From Candidatus Streptomyces philanthi (GTDB taxonomy: Bacteria > Actinomycetota > Actinomycetes > Streptomycetales > Streptomycetaceae), in the NCBI GenBank assembly GCA_018114805.1, contig CP073042.1, positions 2,790,001 through 2,854,000 on the forward strand: a stretch of 64,000 bases of DNA, read 5' to 3'. The notes beneath the pieces were generated by a model. That model did no database searches and was not told the DNA's origin. It saw only the letters and a program-made list of their open reading frames with translations. This document shows positions 1 through 10,559 of the stretch, in pieces. Each line of letters begins with the position of its first letter. Position 1 is the first letter of the stretch. A program made the position numbers and the translations under genes.

Positions 1-1896
1 AATCCGACCAGGCGTCCGTCAACACCTCCGACCCCCGGAAACTCCGCGAGGGCAAGGCCGAACGCACCGCCATCAACGGCCTGGTCTCCAGCCTGTTGGC
101 GCAGTTGCCACGGGCGCAGTACGTGGGCTACACGGCGACGCCGTTCGCCAATGTCTTCATCGACCCCAGCGACACGGCCGACATCTTCCCGAAGGACTTC
201 ATCGTCTCGCTGCCGGCACCCCCCGACTACATGGGCATTCGGGCCTTCCACGATCTCGATTCCGGAATTCCGTGGTCGGAGCGCACGTACGCCAATTCGC
301 AGGGCAAGGCGCACGTGCGCGATATCCCGCCGACCTCGGGCGAGGCGGACGGTGCCTCGCTCCAGCAGGCCATGGACGCGTTCGTGCTCTCCGCGGCCGT
401 CAAACTGTACCGGGAGCGGCACGACCCGCGCGGCGTGTCGTACCCGCACCACACGATGCTCGTGCACGAGTCGGTGCGCACCGCCGACCACCGGGCGCTG
501 GCCGAACGGCTGACCGCGATGTGGCATTCCGCGGGCTATCTGGGCCCGGCCGGGCACGCCCGGTTGCGCGCCTTGTTCGAGACCGACTTCGCGCCCGTCT
601 CCGCCGCCCGCCACGCCGGTTACGCGACGCCGGCCAGCTTCGCCGAGGTGGCCGAGCACATCGGCGCGGCCTGCATCCGCATCGGCGGCGACGAGAACCC
701 CGTGCTCGTGGTGAACAGCGACAAGGACATCGAGCAGGGCACCGCCGACTTCGACAAGCGGTCCCTGTGGAAGATCCTGGTCGGCGGCGCGAAGCTGTCC
801 CGTGGCTTCACTGTCGAGGGCCTGACGGTCTCCTACTACCGGCGGACCACGACGCAGGCCGACACGCTGATGCAGATGGGCCGCTGGTTCGGCTTCCGCA
901 AGGGCTACCGGGACCTGGTGCGGCTGTACATCAGCCGTGGCGAGGGCGTACGGCAAGAAGGAGATCGACCTGTACGACGCGTTCGAGGCGGTCTGCCGGG
1001 ACGAGGAGAGCTTCCGCGCCGAACTGGACAGGTACGCGCCGCTGATCGACGGGAAGCCGCAGGTCAAGCCGGCGCAGGTGCCACCGCTCGTGGCGTAGCA
1101 CCTGCCGTGGCTCAAGCCCACGAGCGCCAACAAGATGTACAACGCCGAACTCATCGAGATCCGCTTCCCCGGCACCTGGATCGAGCCGGCGGCCTAAGCG
1201 GGCCAGCCCGCGTCCGTACGGCGCAACGTCGAGCGCTGGCGGCCGCTGCTGGCCGAACTCGGCCGCGCAGAAAACCACTTCACCAACCCGCCGGACAGCT
1301 CCAGCGCGCTGGTGCGCCGCTTCCCGGCCCGTACGACGACGGTTCGAGCACGGCAGGCTGGTGGGCGTCCTGGAGAGCCTGGAGCGGGACCGGCCCCACC
1401 TGTTCCAGCCACACCTGACCTACCTCAAGCAGTTGGACGGCAGGCTCGCGCGGGTGGACGACTGGCTGCTGGTCGCCCCGTAGTTGGTGGCCAGGGACCG
1501 GTTGCAGGCCACCATCGCCGGCTCGCCGCCGCTGTCCCTGGCCCCCAACGCAGCAAGGCCCCGTTCCGCGACTCGTTCAGCCGCGTCACCGGCTTCGAGC
1601 ACCGGGTGGCGGCCGAGCGGCTGATCGCCGAGGCGGACCGGGCCGGGTCGCTGGTGAGCCCGTCGCAGGGAGTGGCGCTGCTCTACCCGGTCCTCGACAT
1701 CACCGGCGACCGCCTCGTGCACGACGCCATCACCGACGGCGTGGCCGACGCGTCCCGCGTGATCATGGGGTTCGCGCTGCTGCCGCCGCGCAGCGCCATC
1801 GACACCAAGCGGCGCCTGGTGCATTTCCGCGCGAAGATCTGCGCGCTGCGGGACGCGCCCATCGTAGACGTCCACGGCGCGCCGGCCGACCGCTGA
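1..1896 (+). pseudogene. Z1 domain protein, broken, 5' end outside window
   Basis: The opening reads QYVGYTATPFANVFIDP and continues with the WKILVGGAKLSRGF and QMGRWFGFRKGY motifs, which are typical of the Z1 domain of endonuclease/helicase-like proteins found in restriction and phage-defence loci. The frame shifts near 945, then continues as KKEIDLYDAFEAVCRDEESF, meets TAG at 1096-1098, TAA near 1195 and TAG near 1482, and shifts again. Recognisable protein (FRDSFSRVTGFEHRVAAE) continues to the TGA at 1894-1896. Partner genes of such loci (MORC-type ATPase, PD-(D/E)XK protein) would lie upstream, outside the window. I read it as one gene with several disruptions. The family call is from memory of the motif; the breakage is seen directly. 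Confidence 0.75.
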
Positions 1897-1930
1897 CGCG
1901 TACGCCGCCGCCCCGGGCCGCCCGGACGGA

Positions 1931-2560
1931 CTACCTCACCGCGGTGGGGCGCGCGTTCCTGTCGTACGCGTGGAAGACGGCGGCCAGTTGGGCGCGGCTG
2001 CGGCAGCCCAGCTTGCGCAGCACGTTGGAGACGTGGAACTTCACGGTGCTCAGCTCGACGCTCAGCCGGTCGGCGATCTCGGGGTTGGACAGGCCCTCCG
2101 CGACGAGCACCGCGACGTCCTCCTCGCGACCGGTGAGCCGGCCGGCAGTGGGCGGCTGCGGGGCCGGCGGGCGCTGGGCCGCGCCGGGGCCGGCGAGCAC
2201 GCAGGGCACCAGTTCCGGGGAGATCAAGCCCCGGCCGCTGAGCACCTCGCGCACCGCGGCGACGTAGCCGTGGTCGGGGTCGTCGCGGCTCACGACGCCG
2301 GCCACCGACTGCCGCGACGGCGAGCGCCAGAACGGGTCGCTCACGCCGTTGACCAGCGCGATCACCCGCGTTCCGATACGGGCGAAGGAGGGTTCGGCGG
2401 CGAGGGCGCGGGATTCCACGACGGCCACGTCCACGGCGGGCGCGAGCCGACCGCGCTGGGTCTTGGTCCAGGACGCGACACCCCAGCCGGGCGCCGTCAG
2501 CGCGTCGCCCACGCGCCAGTGCGACGAGGGAGAACTGATGACGAGAACAATGCGACCCAT
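1931..2560 (-). CDS. LuxR-type HTH transcriptional regulator
   Basis: 209 residues. The last ~65 residues form a GerE/LuxR helix-turn-helix: LTGREEDVAVLVAEGLSNPEI, then a recognition helix with STVKFHVSNVLRKLG. The N-terminal ~130 residues resemble a degenerate receiver (short hydrophobic strands, no clear phospho-acceptor Asp context), so classical two-component phosphorylation is doubtful. No kinase gene is adjacent; it converges with the broken Z1 gene. DNA-binding regulator by family; target unknown. Confidence 0.8.
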   Translation of the reverse strand: MGRIVLVISSPSSHWRVGDALTAPGWGVASWTKTQRGRLAPAVDVAVVESRALAAEPSFARIGTRVIALVNGVSDPFWRSPSRQSVAGVVSRDDPDHGYVAAVREVLSGRGLISPELVPCVLAGPGAAQRPPAPQPPTAGRLTGREEDVAVLVAEGLSNPEIADRLSVELSTVKFHVSNVLRKLGCRSRAQLAAVFHAYDRNARPTAVR

Positions 2561-3149
2561 GGCTTCCCCTTGCCTGGATTCAGGTCGACGGCCGCGCCGC
2601 CGATGCGCCTGAACAGGGCAACCAAACCGACAGAAACGCCCGGCGAGCGCACACTTTTCGTAGTCGAACGCTTCCGGGAAGTGAGGTGAATAGCCGCTCG
2701 ACGTTGGTCAGACGTCGATCAGCGCCGGCCATCGGCAGCCCCATCGAGTAGCCGGAACTTAGCACATCCGGTTGACGAGACTTAGCACGCGTGCACAATC
2801 CCCCGCTGTAGTCGGTGAGTAGCGGATGCGTAATCGCGGGCATTGACGCGTAATACCTCACGCACGACGGGGGTTTCCGCCCGCGCCCGGACCGCGTTCG
2901 GCGGTGGGTAATGCCCAAGCAATGGCGGAGTTATGGACGGGCGTCGCGGCCACTTGCACGGTGCCCGGTTCGGCGCTTTCTCTTTGCCCGAAAAATGCCC
3001 GGAGTTGAGAACCGGCGCGGCCGTTTTCCCCTCCGCCCCAAGCGGGTTGGGCGCGCGGCGAGCGCCACCACCCGACCGGGCAGGTAGACGAGCCGCTGGC
3101 GCCCGGCCGGCCCGGCGGGCGCCACCGGGTGTGCGCGGGAGCGAGTTGC
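2561..3149. other. Intergenic, no gene supported
   Basis: Upstream region of the LuxR-type regulator. Open frames here are short, mutually overlapping and without recognisable domains. I see no RNA gene or repeat. Confidence 0.5.
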
Positions 3150-3258
3150 CCGAACGGGGGCTGCGCGGAAAGCAGTTGCGGCCCGGTCCGGGCGACGGCC
3201 GCGACGAGGTCCGGCACGGCAACCGCGACGTGATCCAGCGCGAAACCCGGCGGCGCCG
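3150..3258 (-). pseudogene. Possible VOC/glyoxalase N-terminal remnant
   Basis: On the minus strand the codons read FALDHVAVAVPDLVAAVAR, which resembles the first beta strand and metal-ligand His of vicinal-oxygen-chelate proteins. A TAG lies just upstream in frame, there is no start codon before the motif, and similarity fades after about 20 residues. It sits directly downstream of the broken aldo/keto reductase. A short chance match is possible. Confidence 0.25.
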
Positions 3259-3270
3259 GCGGCTACCGGC

Positions 3271-4114
3271 TCAGGCCGACGCCTCGGTCAGCGCGGGGAT
3301 CTCCGCGGTCGTGAGTTCCAGGTCAGCCACGGCCAGCAGTGGAGGCAGTTGCTCCGGCGTGCGGGCGCTGGCGATCGGGGCCACCAACGTGGGCTGCGCG
3401 GCCAGCCAGCCCAGGGCCACCGTCGCGATCTCCACGCCGCCGTGCGCCGCGGCCACCTCGTCCAGGGCAGCGAGCACCCGCGGCGCCCGCTCGCTGTCCA
3501 GGTACCGCTGCACCGAGTCGGCGCGCACCGAGCCCTCCGGCGTGCCGCCGGGCCGGTAGTTGCCGGTGAGGAAGCCGGCCGCCAGCGCGAAGTACGGGAC
3601 CGTCGCCAGGCCCCGCTCGGCCGCGACGCGGGACAGCTCACCCTCGTAGGTGTCCCGGGAGACCAGTTTGTAGTGCGGCTGGAGCGCCACGTACCGCGCC
3701 AGGCCCTCCCCGCTCGGAGGCGTCCAGGGCCTCGGTGAGCCGGGCGGCCGTGATGTTGGAGGCCGCGATCTGGCGGACCTTGCCCTGCCGGACCAGGCCG
3801 TCCAGGGTGGTGAGGAAGTCCTCGACGGGCAGCGACTCGTCGTCGTAGTGCGTGTACTATATTCGCAGCCGGCGCAGGGACGCCTCCACGTCGGCCTTGA
3901 TCACCTCGGCGCGCAGCCCGCGCGGCTCCGACGAACCGCCGCCCACATTGGTCGCGATGACCACCTCGTCCCGCCTGCCGCGCGCGGCGAGCCAGGTGCC
4001 GATGATGGTCTGCGACTCGCCGCCCGAGTTGCCCGGCACCCAGGCCGAGTAGACGTCGGCGGTGTCGATGAAGTTGCCGCCGGCCTCCGTGTAGGCGTCC
4101 AGGATGGCGAAGGA
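3271..4114 (-). pseudogene. Aldo/keto reductase, broken and lacking its N terminus
   Basis: Pieces of an NADPH-dependent aldo/keto reductase (carbonyl reduction, TIM barrel) lie in order: [22 protein letters not shown] with the catalytic-Asp strand, SLPVEDFLTTLDGLVRQGKVR, then HYKLVSRDTYEGEL and the C-terminal LGWLAAQPTLVAPIASARTPEQL. The frame is interrupted by TAG at 3857-3859 with a small loss around the TDxxDL region, and by a one-base shift near 3715. The first ~30 residues (strand 1 and the cofactor-side turn) are absent, replaced by a membrane segment. Not expected to be active as drawn. Confidence 0.8.
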
Positions 4115-4537
4115 CTGCGCCTCGGCGACGACGCGTACGGTCGCGAGTTGGCGGAAGTTGCGCCGCACCACCCGGTTGATTGCCAGCGCCAGCAGCGCGA
4201 CGGTGCACACGGTGACGACCTCGGGCACCGACAGGGCGCGGTCGCTGCCGCTGTGGAAGGTCGCGAGCAGCACCGACGCCACGGCGGCCGTGGCGGCCAC
4301 CGCGGCCGTGCCGCGCAGCGAGAACAGCGGCGCGGCGACCAGGGAGGCGGCGGACAGGAAGGGCGAGGCGGTGTAGTGCGTGGGCATCAGGAGGTCGAAG
4401 ACGACACCGCCGACCAGCAGGAACGCGGGCAGCCAACGGGCGACGCTCCGGGCCCACGCGGCTCGCGGCGACTCCGCGCCCGCACCGGCCCACCCAGGAC
4501 TCCCCACGCGTCGCTCCCGCTCTCGGCTGGCCCGCAC
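4115..4537 (-). pseudogene. Membrane N-terminal fragment (PP2C/SpoIIE-phosphatase-like) fused to the aldo/keto reductase
   Basis: About 141 residues, open into the reductase frame. After a charged start come several hydrophobic stretches ([43 protein letters not shown]) ending in a basic linker [21 protein letters not shown]. In Streptomyces this arrangement is usual for the membrane head of SpoIIE-type serine phosphatases, whose catalytic domain should follow; here reductase sequence follows at once. I infer a deletion that fused two genes. No phosphatase domain is visible nearby. Confidence 0.5.
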
Positions 4538-4712
4538 CCGGCACAGCGCCCCGCCGGGTGCGTCCGTCCCAGCCTGGGGCCCGCGCGCCGGGCGAGCGAC
4601 CCGGAGGCGGCCAAGCGGGCGTACGCGCTCCCGCCGTGGGGTGGGCGGCCGGGCGGAGGACTGGGCCGGTGGCCTGCGGCCGGGCGGCTGGGGCGAGGTC
4701 GCCCGGCGCGGG

Positions 4713-5643
4713 TTACAGCTCGACGCCCAGGGCGCGGGCGCGGCGGTCGGCGGCGCACTCGGCCGCCGCCTCGTCCAGGTACACCTCGCACACCAGCCGG
4801 CCGTCCGGCGTCAGGTTGTGCTCCAGCTCCCACAGCAACACCTCGTCCCCACCGGCCAGCAGGAACGCGTGCTCGTAGAACCGGCACCAGGTGGTGTCGG
4901 GGCCGCCGGTGCGCAGCCGGGGCTTGGTCGCGAGCGCGATGTCGTGAGCGAACGCGGTGGTCAGCCCGGGCGCGCACGTCGTCGCCCGGGCGGTCCGGGT
5001 TCTCCGCCCGGCGCAGCACGCGCCGCGCGTGGTCGGCGGAGTCGTCGACGGCGTACGTCCGCCGCGGCGCGAAGGGGTCCACCGACGTGCGTAGTTGCTC
5101 GGGCAACCAAAAAGGAACGCTGTCCAGCTCGTCCCAGAGCGCGCCGCCGATGCGCTCGTGCACCCGGCGCTCGGCGATCTCCAAGGCGCGCTCGTCCGCG
5201 TACACCTCGTAGGACACCTGCCGCGTACCGACCGGGTCGCCGTGCGGCCCGTCGCCGGGGCCGGCCGGCGGGCCGGCCGCCTCGCCCGCACCGGCCTGGC
5301 CTGCGTCGATCCGCCGCTGGCCGGGTGCCGCACGCTCCGCGCACGGCGCGCCCGGCGCGGCGGGCGGGCACGGCTTCGCGGCCGGTGTCGTGTTGTGCTC
5401 CAGCTCCCACAACAGCTCGCTGCTGCCGTCCGGGAGCAGGAAGACGTGGCGGTAGGTGTTGCACCCCACGGAGGCGGAGCGCCCGTTGCACTGGCGGCAA
5501 GAGCGCAGCTCGGACTGGTGCATCAACGCGCCGCGCAGCCGCTCGACCTGCGCGTCGGCGATCTCGAACCCGTTTTGCGCCCGGGTCAGCAGCCCGTCGA
5601 GGTGCGCGGCGGAAGGTTCTCCGCCCGGTTGTGCGTGCCCCAC
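4713..5643 (-). pseudogene. DUF6227 family protein, frameshifted
   Basis: The GTG start at 5643 follows a GGGAGGAGAGG ribosome site. The protein has two similar halves, each with a strand-rich unit ending in LLWELEHN (NTYRHVFLLPDGSSELLWEL and YEHAFLLAGGDEVLLWEL), the pattern I associate with the actinobacterial family DUF6227, of unknown function. The first half and middle are in one frame; near 4975 the frame shifts and the second LLWELEHN unit lies in another frame, ending at the TAA at 4713. A Pro/Ala/Gly-rich insertion separates the halves. One indel would restore about 310 residues. Confidence 0.65.
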
Positions 5644-6259
5644 GTCCCTCTCCTCCCGACCATTGCCACGCCGCGCCCCCCAGCGACCCCCTCGCCACTT
5701 ACGGTAGCGAAGTGGATACTGCGGGCGCGGCGGGTTTCCCGGATGCGGTCCGGGCGACGCGCTCGTACGTCGGTTCCGCGCCACCCGCGAGCCGCCCGGC
5801 ACGCGCGGCTCCGTGGTCGGCCGGCCGACGCCCGGAACGAGCGCTAAATGCGCCGGCGCACGCTCCCAGCGGGTCATGCGCCCCCTGTGCGCCCCAAGAG
5901 TTTGCCCGTACTCACCCGCAAATCCCCACCGGCTCGCCGGGCTCGGGTGGCGCGCAACTGTGACGCGAAATCGGCGTTCGTCCCCGGGACGCACCAGCTC
6001 CAGGCTTCGCGAACATCTCAGGCGCCCCAGACGCCCCAGCGGCGCTCGGGCCCCGTCCGGGGGGCGCCCGGGTCTGGCCGAGTCCGTGCTGGTCGGCCGC
6101 GAGGCGGCGTACGTCGCTGGTTCCCGCGCGCGGGCGCGCCCGGCGACGGGGTGCCGGCCGAAGGCGGGACGCCGTCACGCACGCGTACGCCGGCGGCGAG
6201 GCGCCACGCCTGCGCGCGCTACCGCGCCCTGCCCACTTCCCGGCTGACCTGGTACGGGC
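5644..6259. other. Intergenic, no gene supported
   Basis: About 600 bases of very GC-rich sequence upstream of the DUF6227 gene and downstream of the SGNH gene. Several long open frames exist on both strands but they overlap each other and show no domain, ribosome site or hydrophobic pattern. Confidence 0.5.
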
Positions 6260-7595
6260 TCAGGTGCGCCCGGGTGAGGCCGCGTCCGCAAGCACGGTCT
6301 CGAACGGGGCGCCGGGGCCGAACGCGAGGCGGGCGAAGCGCTCGCCGATGCGCCGCTGGGCCGTGTCGTCGGGGTGGAGCTGGTCGGGCAGCGACAGCTC
6401 GGCGAAGTCCCGCTCGCCGTACAGGGCCAGGCCGTCGAGGTAGTACAGGTTCCGGTCGGTCTCGACGCGTTGGGCGACGACGCGGCCCAGCTCGCGGCGG
6501 ATCGTGGTGAGCGTGAGCGCCCCGCCGGCGATCTCGGCCGGGTCGCCGAAGCCGCGGAAGCTGACGCCGGGGCCCGGGGCGTCGGGGTCCGGGTACATGG
6601 GCCTGGCACCCGCTCGACCACGGGCGCGTGCAGCGGCGAGACGACCAGCAGCGGCGCCTCGGGGTGGCCCTCGCGCACGGTGTCCAGGAAGCCGTGCAGC
6701 GCCGGGCCGAGCGTGCGCAGCCGGAAGGCGTCGCGGGCGACGATGTTGATGCCTACCTTCACGCTGATCAGGTCGGCCGGCGTGTCCCGGATGGCGCGGG
6801 CCGTGAACGGGTCGAGCAGCGCGTTGCCGCTCAGCCCCAGGTTGACCAGGTCAGCGCCGGCGAGCCGGGCCGCGACCGCCGGCCAGGCCCCGGTCGGGCC
6901 GGCCGCGCCGGCGCCCTGGCTGATGGAGCTGCCGTGGTGCACCCAGCGCGGCGGCGGGGCGCCGGGCGCGCGCGGCAGGCGCAGCGGCGCGTCCGCGCGC
7001 AGCGCGACCAGCTCCACGATCGCCGCGTGCGGCAGCCAGATCTCGACGTCCTGCTCCCGCCCGGAGAGCCCGGCGAACCGCACGGCGACCACCCCATCGG
7101 CCCCGCCCCCGGGGCCCCGCCGCGCGCCGGAGCGGGCGCCGGGCCGTACGCCGGTGGGTGCGCCGGAGCGCACGTCGGTGGGCGCGTCGGGTCGTGTCTC
7201 GGAGCGGGCGTCGGGCGCGCCGAGCGGGGCGGCGATCCGGGCCGTCAGGCGCCCGTCCACCACGAGGTCGTACACGCCCGCGGGGGGCCGCCGGGCGGGC
7301 CGAAGACGCCGGCTGCCGGGTCCGCGTCGGCCGGCTCGGCGAGGGCGTCGGCGTCGCCGGCGACAGCCCCGGGGAAGGGCACCACGTCCAGCTCCAAGAC
7401 GGTCGCCTCGGTACGGAACGCGAGCCGCACCCCGGACGGCTGGGCCTCGGCCAGCGCGCAGAAGCCGTCGGAGACCTGGGCCCGCACCGCGGCGGGCAGC
7501 CGGTGCGGGAGCACGCCGCGCGCCGTGGCCTCCACCTCAAGGGCCCCGCGCAGGGGGCCACGGGTCCCCCACAGGCCAGCGCCCGCGTCGTCCAC
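6260..7595 (-). pseudogene. SGNH/GDSL-type hydrolase, frameshifted
   Basis: An SGNH hydrolase with an N-terminal beta-sandwich region. The middle frame has WVHHGSSISQG (nucleophile Ser block), ADLVNLGLSGNALLDP (Gly/Asn block) and ISVKVGINI; the C-terminal frame has LSLPDQLHPDDTAQ with the Asp-x-x-His pair. The gene lies in three frames, with shifts near 7280 and near 6597, so no single frame encodes it. Start uncertain; GTG 7595 follows a GGGAG-containing stretch. The family acts as esterase or lipase on acyl groups; the substrate cannot be told. All catalytic blocks survive at the DNA level. Confidence 0.75.
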
Positions 7596-7786
7596 GTACC
7601 CACCGCCGCTCCCACCTCTCCCGGGTCCACACCACCACCGGCCCCAGCCAAACCGCACCGCACCGCGGGAAGCAAGGATATCGCCCCGGGCCAACCCCCA
7701 TGCGCCAGCTCGTGCACCCGGACTACCCCGACTACCCCGTCTGCTCCGGCTTCCTCATCCGCCCCACCACACCACCGCCCCAGTGC

Positions 7787-8188
7787 TCAGGCCGGGAGCG
7801 TGGTGTCCACCACGAAGCTGATCTCGACGAGCTGGCCGGGGAAGGTGAGTTCGGTGACGCCGACGGCAGTGCTGGCCAGGCGGTGGTCGCCGAAGTAGCC
7901 GAGGTTGCCCGCCGCCAGCGCCGCGGCGTTGGGCACCAGGTCCACGACGTACAGCGTCTGCGTGATGACCTGACGGCGGGTGGCGTCGTAGTGGTCCAGG
8001 ACCCGGTCGATGTTGGCGTGGGTCTGTCGGAGCTGGGCGGCGAAGTCGTCCGCGTGCCGGAACTCGCCCGCCGCGTCGAACGAAAGCTGCCCCGACACGT
8101 GGATCAGCTCGCCGGACCTGATCGCCTGTGCGTAGCCGAACTCGCGCTCGGCCGGTATCCGGTAGGCGAAGACGTCGTTGGTGGTCAC
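7787..8188 (-). CDS. RidA-family protein
   Basis: 133 residues, the normal size for the RidA/YjgF/UK114 fold that forms trimers and deaminates reactive enamine/imine intermediates. GELIHVSGQLSFD and the end strand TFPGQLVEISFVV match the family. Whether the deaminase Arg is kept cannot be fixed by eye, so it may be a non-RidA subgroup. Divergent from the HxlR regulator next door, which is its likely controller. Confidence 0.85.
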   Translation of the reverse strand: MTTNDVFAYRIPAEREFGYAQAIRSGELIHVSGQLSFDAAGEFRHADDFAAQLRQTHANIDRVLDHYDATRRQVITQTLYVVDLVPNAAALAAGNLGYFGDHRLASTAVGVTELTFPGQLVEISFVVDTTLPA

Positions 8189-8331
8189 AGTCCCGGTCCC
8201 TCACTCGTGTGCCGCGTGGTCGGTCACCGCCGGAGGCGCCGCGCGCCCCTTGCTCTCTTGCGGTTACTCGGGAACTGTAGGAAAGTCTTTGTCGACCTGG
8301 AAGTACGCACTTTTTCGTGACGGGGAACCTG

Positions 8332-8712
8332 ATGGTGACCAAGCACTTCACGGGCTCGCCCGAGGACGCCGACCTGCGACGCTTGGACTCCCTGGCGCGG
8401 GAGATCTTCTCGGACGTCGCCAACAAGTGGGCCCTGCTGATCATCGACGCCCTCGGCAGCGGCACCCTGCGCTTCAGCTCCCTGCGCAACGAGGTCGAGG
8501 GCATCAGCCACAAGATGCTCACCCAGAACCTGCGCATGCTGGAGCGGTACGGCCTCGTCGACCGCACAGTTTACCCCACCGTGCCGCCGCGCGTCGAGTA
8601 CACCCTCACCGAGCCGGGCCGGGCCCTGCGGGCCACGGTCGACGGCATGTGCGGCTGGACGCACCGCTACCTCGGCCACATCGAGGCGTCCCGCAACCGC
8701 TTCGACGCCTGA
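8332..8712 (+). CDS. HxlR-family transcriptional regulator
   Basis: 126 residues from ATG 8332, chosen because GGGGA lies five bases upstream; GTG 8317 in the same frame would add five residues. The winged-helix core reads FSDVANKWALLIIDALG, RFSSLRNEVEGISHKMLTQNLRMLERYGLV and PPRVEYTLTEPGR, the standard HxlR signature. Shares a 143-base divergent intergenic region with the ridA-like gene, so autoregulation and control of that gene are the simplest reading. Confidence 0.9.
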   Translation: MVTKHFTGSPEDADLRRLDSLAREIFSDVANKWALLIIDALGSGTLRFSSLRNEVEGISHKMLTQNLRMLERYGLVDRTVYPTVPPRVEYTLTEPGRALRATVDGMCGWTHRYLGHIEASRNRFDA

Positions 8713-8968
8713 CGCCCCAACACTCCCCCTCGGCCCACCGGCCCCAACCGGCCCACCCGATCTCAGCCGGCCCCACGCGCCCCCACCGCCCCCGCTACCC
8801 GCTCGTACGCCCCTGGCACGCCCGTCGCCGGCCAGCCCATACGTCAACGGTCGTACGCCACCCGCGCACGCTCCTCTCCACATGCCGGCCCGCGTACACC
8901 AACCGCCCTGCGCCACCCGCCGTACGCCGGCGCCCGCACGCCGCGCGGTCCGGCCGGGTCAGGTCAGC

Positions 8969-9541
8969 TCAGGTCAACGCGCGCTCGAAGCACCAGGAGT
9001 CCGGCAGGCCGGCGTACGCGCCGAAGTTCGGTATCCGCGCGTACCCGCGCCGGGCGTACGAAGCGCACGGCGGCCGGCTGGCGGTCGCCGGTCTCCAGGC
9101 GGAGGGCGCGCCACCCCCGACGCCGCGCCCACTCCTCCAGCGCGCCGAGCACGTCCCCGGCAACCCCTCGTACCGCGCCAGGCCGGTTCGACGTACATCC
9201 GCTTCACCTCGCCCAGCCCGCCGCCGAGTTCACGCAACCCACCACAGCCGACCGGGACGCCGCCGCCCGCCCGCCCGTAGGCCGCCCGGCCCGTCCCGCG
9301 CGCGCCAGCACCGGCGTACGCCACCACGAACACGGCGCAGTCCGCCGCCGACGGCGCGGGGCCGGGCTCGCTCTCCGTGGTGCCGTAGACCCCGGCGATC
9401 TCGGCCCGCTGCCGCGCGCGCAGCGCCTCCACGTCGGGGTGGGCCCACGGGACCTCCGCCCGCCACGTGCGGCCGTCGGGCGTCGTGGGTCGCCCGTCCG
9501 GGGTGCGAGGGGTGTGCTTCGCAGGGTACTTTGATGCTCAT
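8969..9541 (-). pseudogene. GNAT acetyltransferase, frameshifted
   Basis: Pieces of one GNAT N-acetyltransferase occur in order but in alternating frames: MSIKVPCEAHPSHPG; WRAEVPWAHPDVEALRARQ; LGEVKRMYVEPAWRGT (acetyl-CoA-binding strand and start of the R/Q-x-x-G-x-G/A loop); LGALEEWARRRGWRALRLET; and YARRGYARIPNFGAYAG. At least three one-base shifts are needed to join them. Total length would be about 180 residues, normal for the family. Acyl acceptor unknown. Confidence 0.7.
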
Positions 9542-9571
9542 GGGGTGGATTGTGCCGAGCGCCTGTTTCCT

Positions 9572-9594
9572 CCGCGTAACGCCGCGTTACGCGG
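9572..9594. promoter_or_regulatory. Inverted repeat between the GNAT and Asp23 genes
   Basis: Perfect 10-base arms CCGCGTAACG and CGTTACGCGG around a 3-base centre. It lies just upstream of the minus-strand GNAT start and 400 bases before the Asp23 operon. No T-run follows, so an operator is more likely than a terminator. No known regulator site is recognised. Confidence 0.4.
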
Positions 9595-10005
9595 AAGGGC
9601 GGCCGGGTGGTGCGACCGGGGCAGCCCGCTCCGCGCGCGAGCCGGGTGGTGTGGGCGGGAGGGCGGGAACCGGGGTAGGCGGGCCTCGGTGACCCCCATT
9701 CGGATAAATTCCGGTTCCCGCGTGAGGATCGGGGCATTGGGGGGTCCAAGTCGCCGTAGCCGCCCACCGGTCGGCCCGCCGGGTCACCGCGACCCGGCAC
9801 CCCGGGCCGACACCCGGCGTCGGTCAGACGAACAAAGCACGAACACGGCAGGACGACGGACCGAAGAAGCCCCGGCAGGCGCCACGGGCGGCAGACAAAG
9901 GACCCACGACCGCGGCAGCCAGCGGGACCCGAACCCCGCGCCGCGCCACCACCGCACGGTCACGCCGTGGCGGCAGCCGAGACACCGAGGAGAGGACCCG
10001 ATCCC
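9595..10005. other. Intergenic region upstream of the Asp23 operon
   Basis: About 410 bases with no supported gene. The ribosome site GAGGAGAGG for the first operon gene is at its right end. A promoter is expected here but I cannot place -10/-35 elements with confidence. Confidence 0.5.
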
Positions 10006-10509
10006 ATGACGACACCGAAGACGGCCACCCCCGCGATCAACGAGCCCCGCACCGGCGGCACCAAGCCCGCCTCCGGCACCACCACCACGCTCAAGGACTC
10101 CTCGGGCGCCGACAGCCAGCCCGCCACCCGCGGCAAGACCTCCATCACCGACGGCGTCGTCGAGAAGATCGCCGGCATGGCCGCCCGCGAGGTCTCCGGC
10201 GTCCACGCCCTCGGCGGCGGCCTCGCCCGGACCCTCGGCGCCGTCCGCGAGCGCGTCCCGGGCGGACGCCCGAACGTCACCAGCGGCGTCAAGGTCGAGG
10301 TCGGCGAGCGCCAGACCGCCATCGACCTGGACATCGTCGTCGAGTACGGCGTCCCCATCACCGACGTCGCCGCCGACATCCGCGAGAACGTCATCGCCGC
10401 CGTCGAGCGCATGACCGGCCTTGAGGTCGTCGAGGTCAACATCGCCGTCATCGACGTCCACCTCCCCTTCGACGAGGAGGACAACGACGACGAGGCCCGC
10501 GTCCAGTAA
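10006..10509 (+). CDS. Asp23/Gls24 family envelope stress protein
   Basis: 167 residues. After a low-complexity Thr/Ser/Pro N terminus (residues 1-45) comes the Asp23 domain: ITDGVVEKIAGMAAREVSGV, VEVGERQTAIDLDIVVEYG and VNIAVIDVHLPFDEED. The ATG follows GAGGAGAGG. Asp23 proteins gather at the membrane through AmaP and are linked to alkaline/cell-envelope stress. First gene of a five-gene operon that also holds a DUF2273 protein, a second Asp23 protein, a DUF6286 protein and an AmaP-like anchor. Confidence 0.9.
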   Translation: MTTPKTATPAINEPRTGGTKPASGTTTTLKDSSGADSQPATRGKTSITDGVVEKIAGMAAREVSGVHALGGGLARTLGAVRERVPGGRPNVTSGVKVEVGERQTAIDLDIVVEYGVPITDVAADIRENVIAAVERMTGLEVVEVNIAVIDVHLPFDEEDNDDEARVQ

Positions 10510-10559
10510 GCCCGGGCCGGGCCCGCCACCCCGTCCCGACGCCGCACAAGGAGTAGGAC

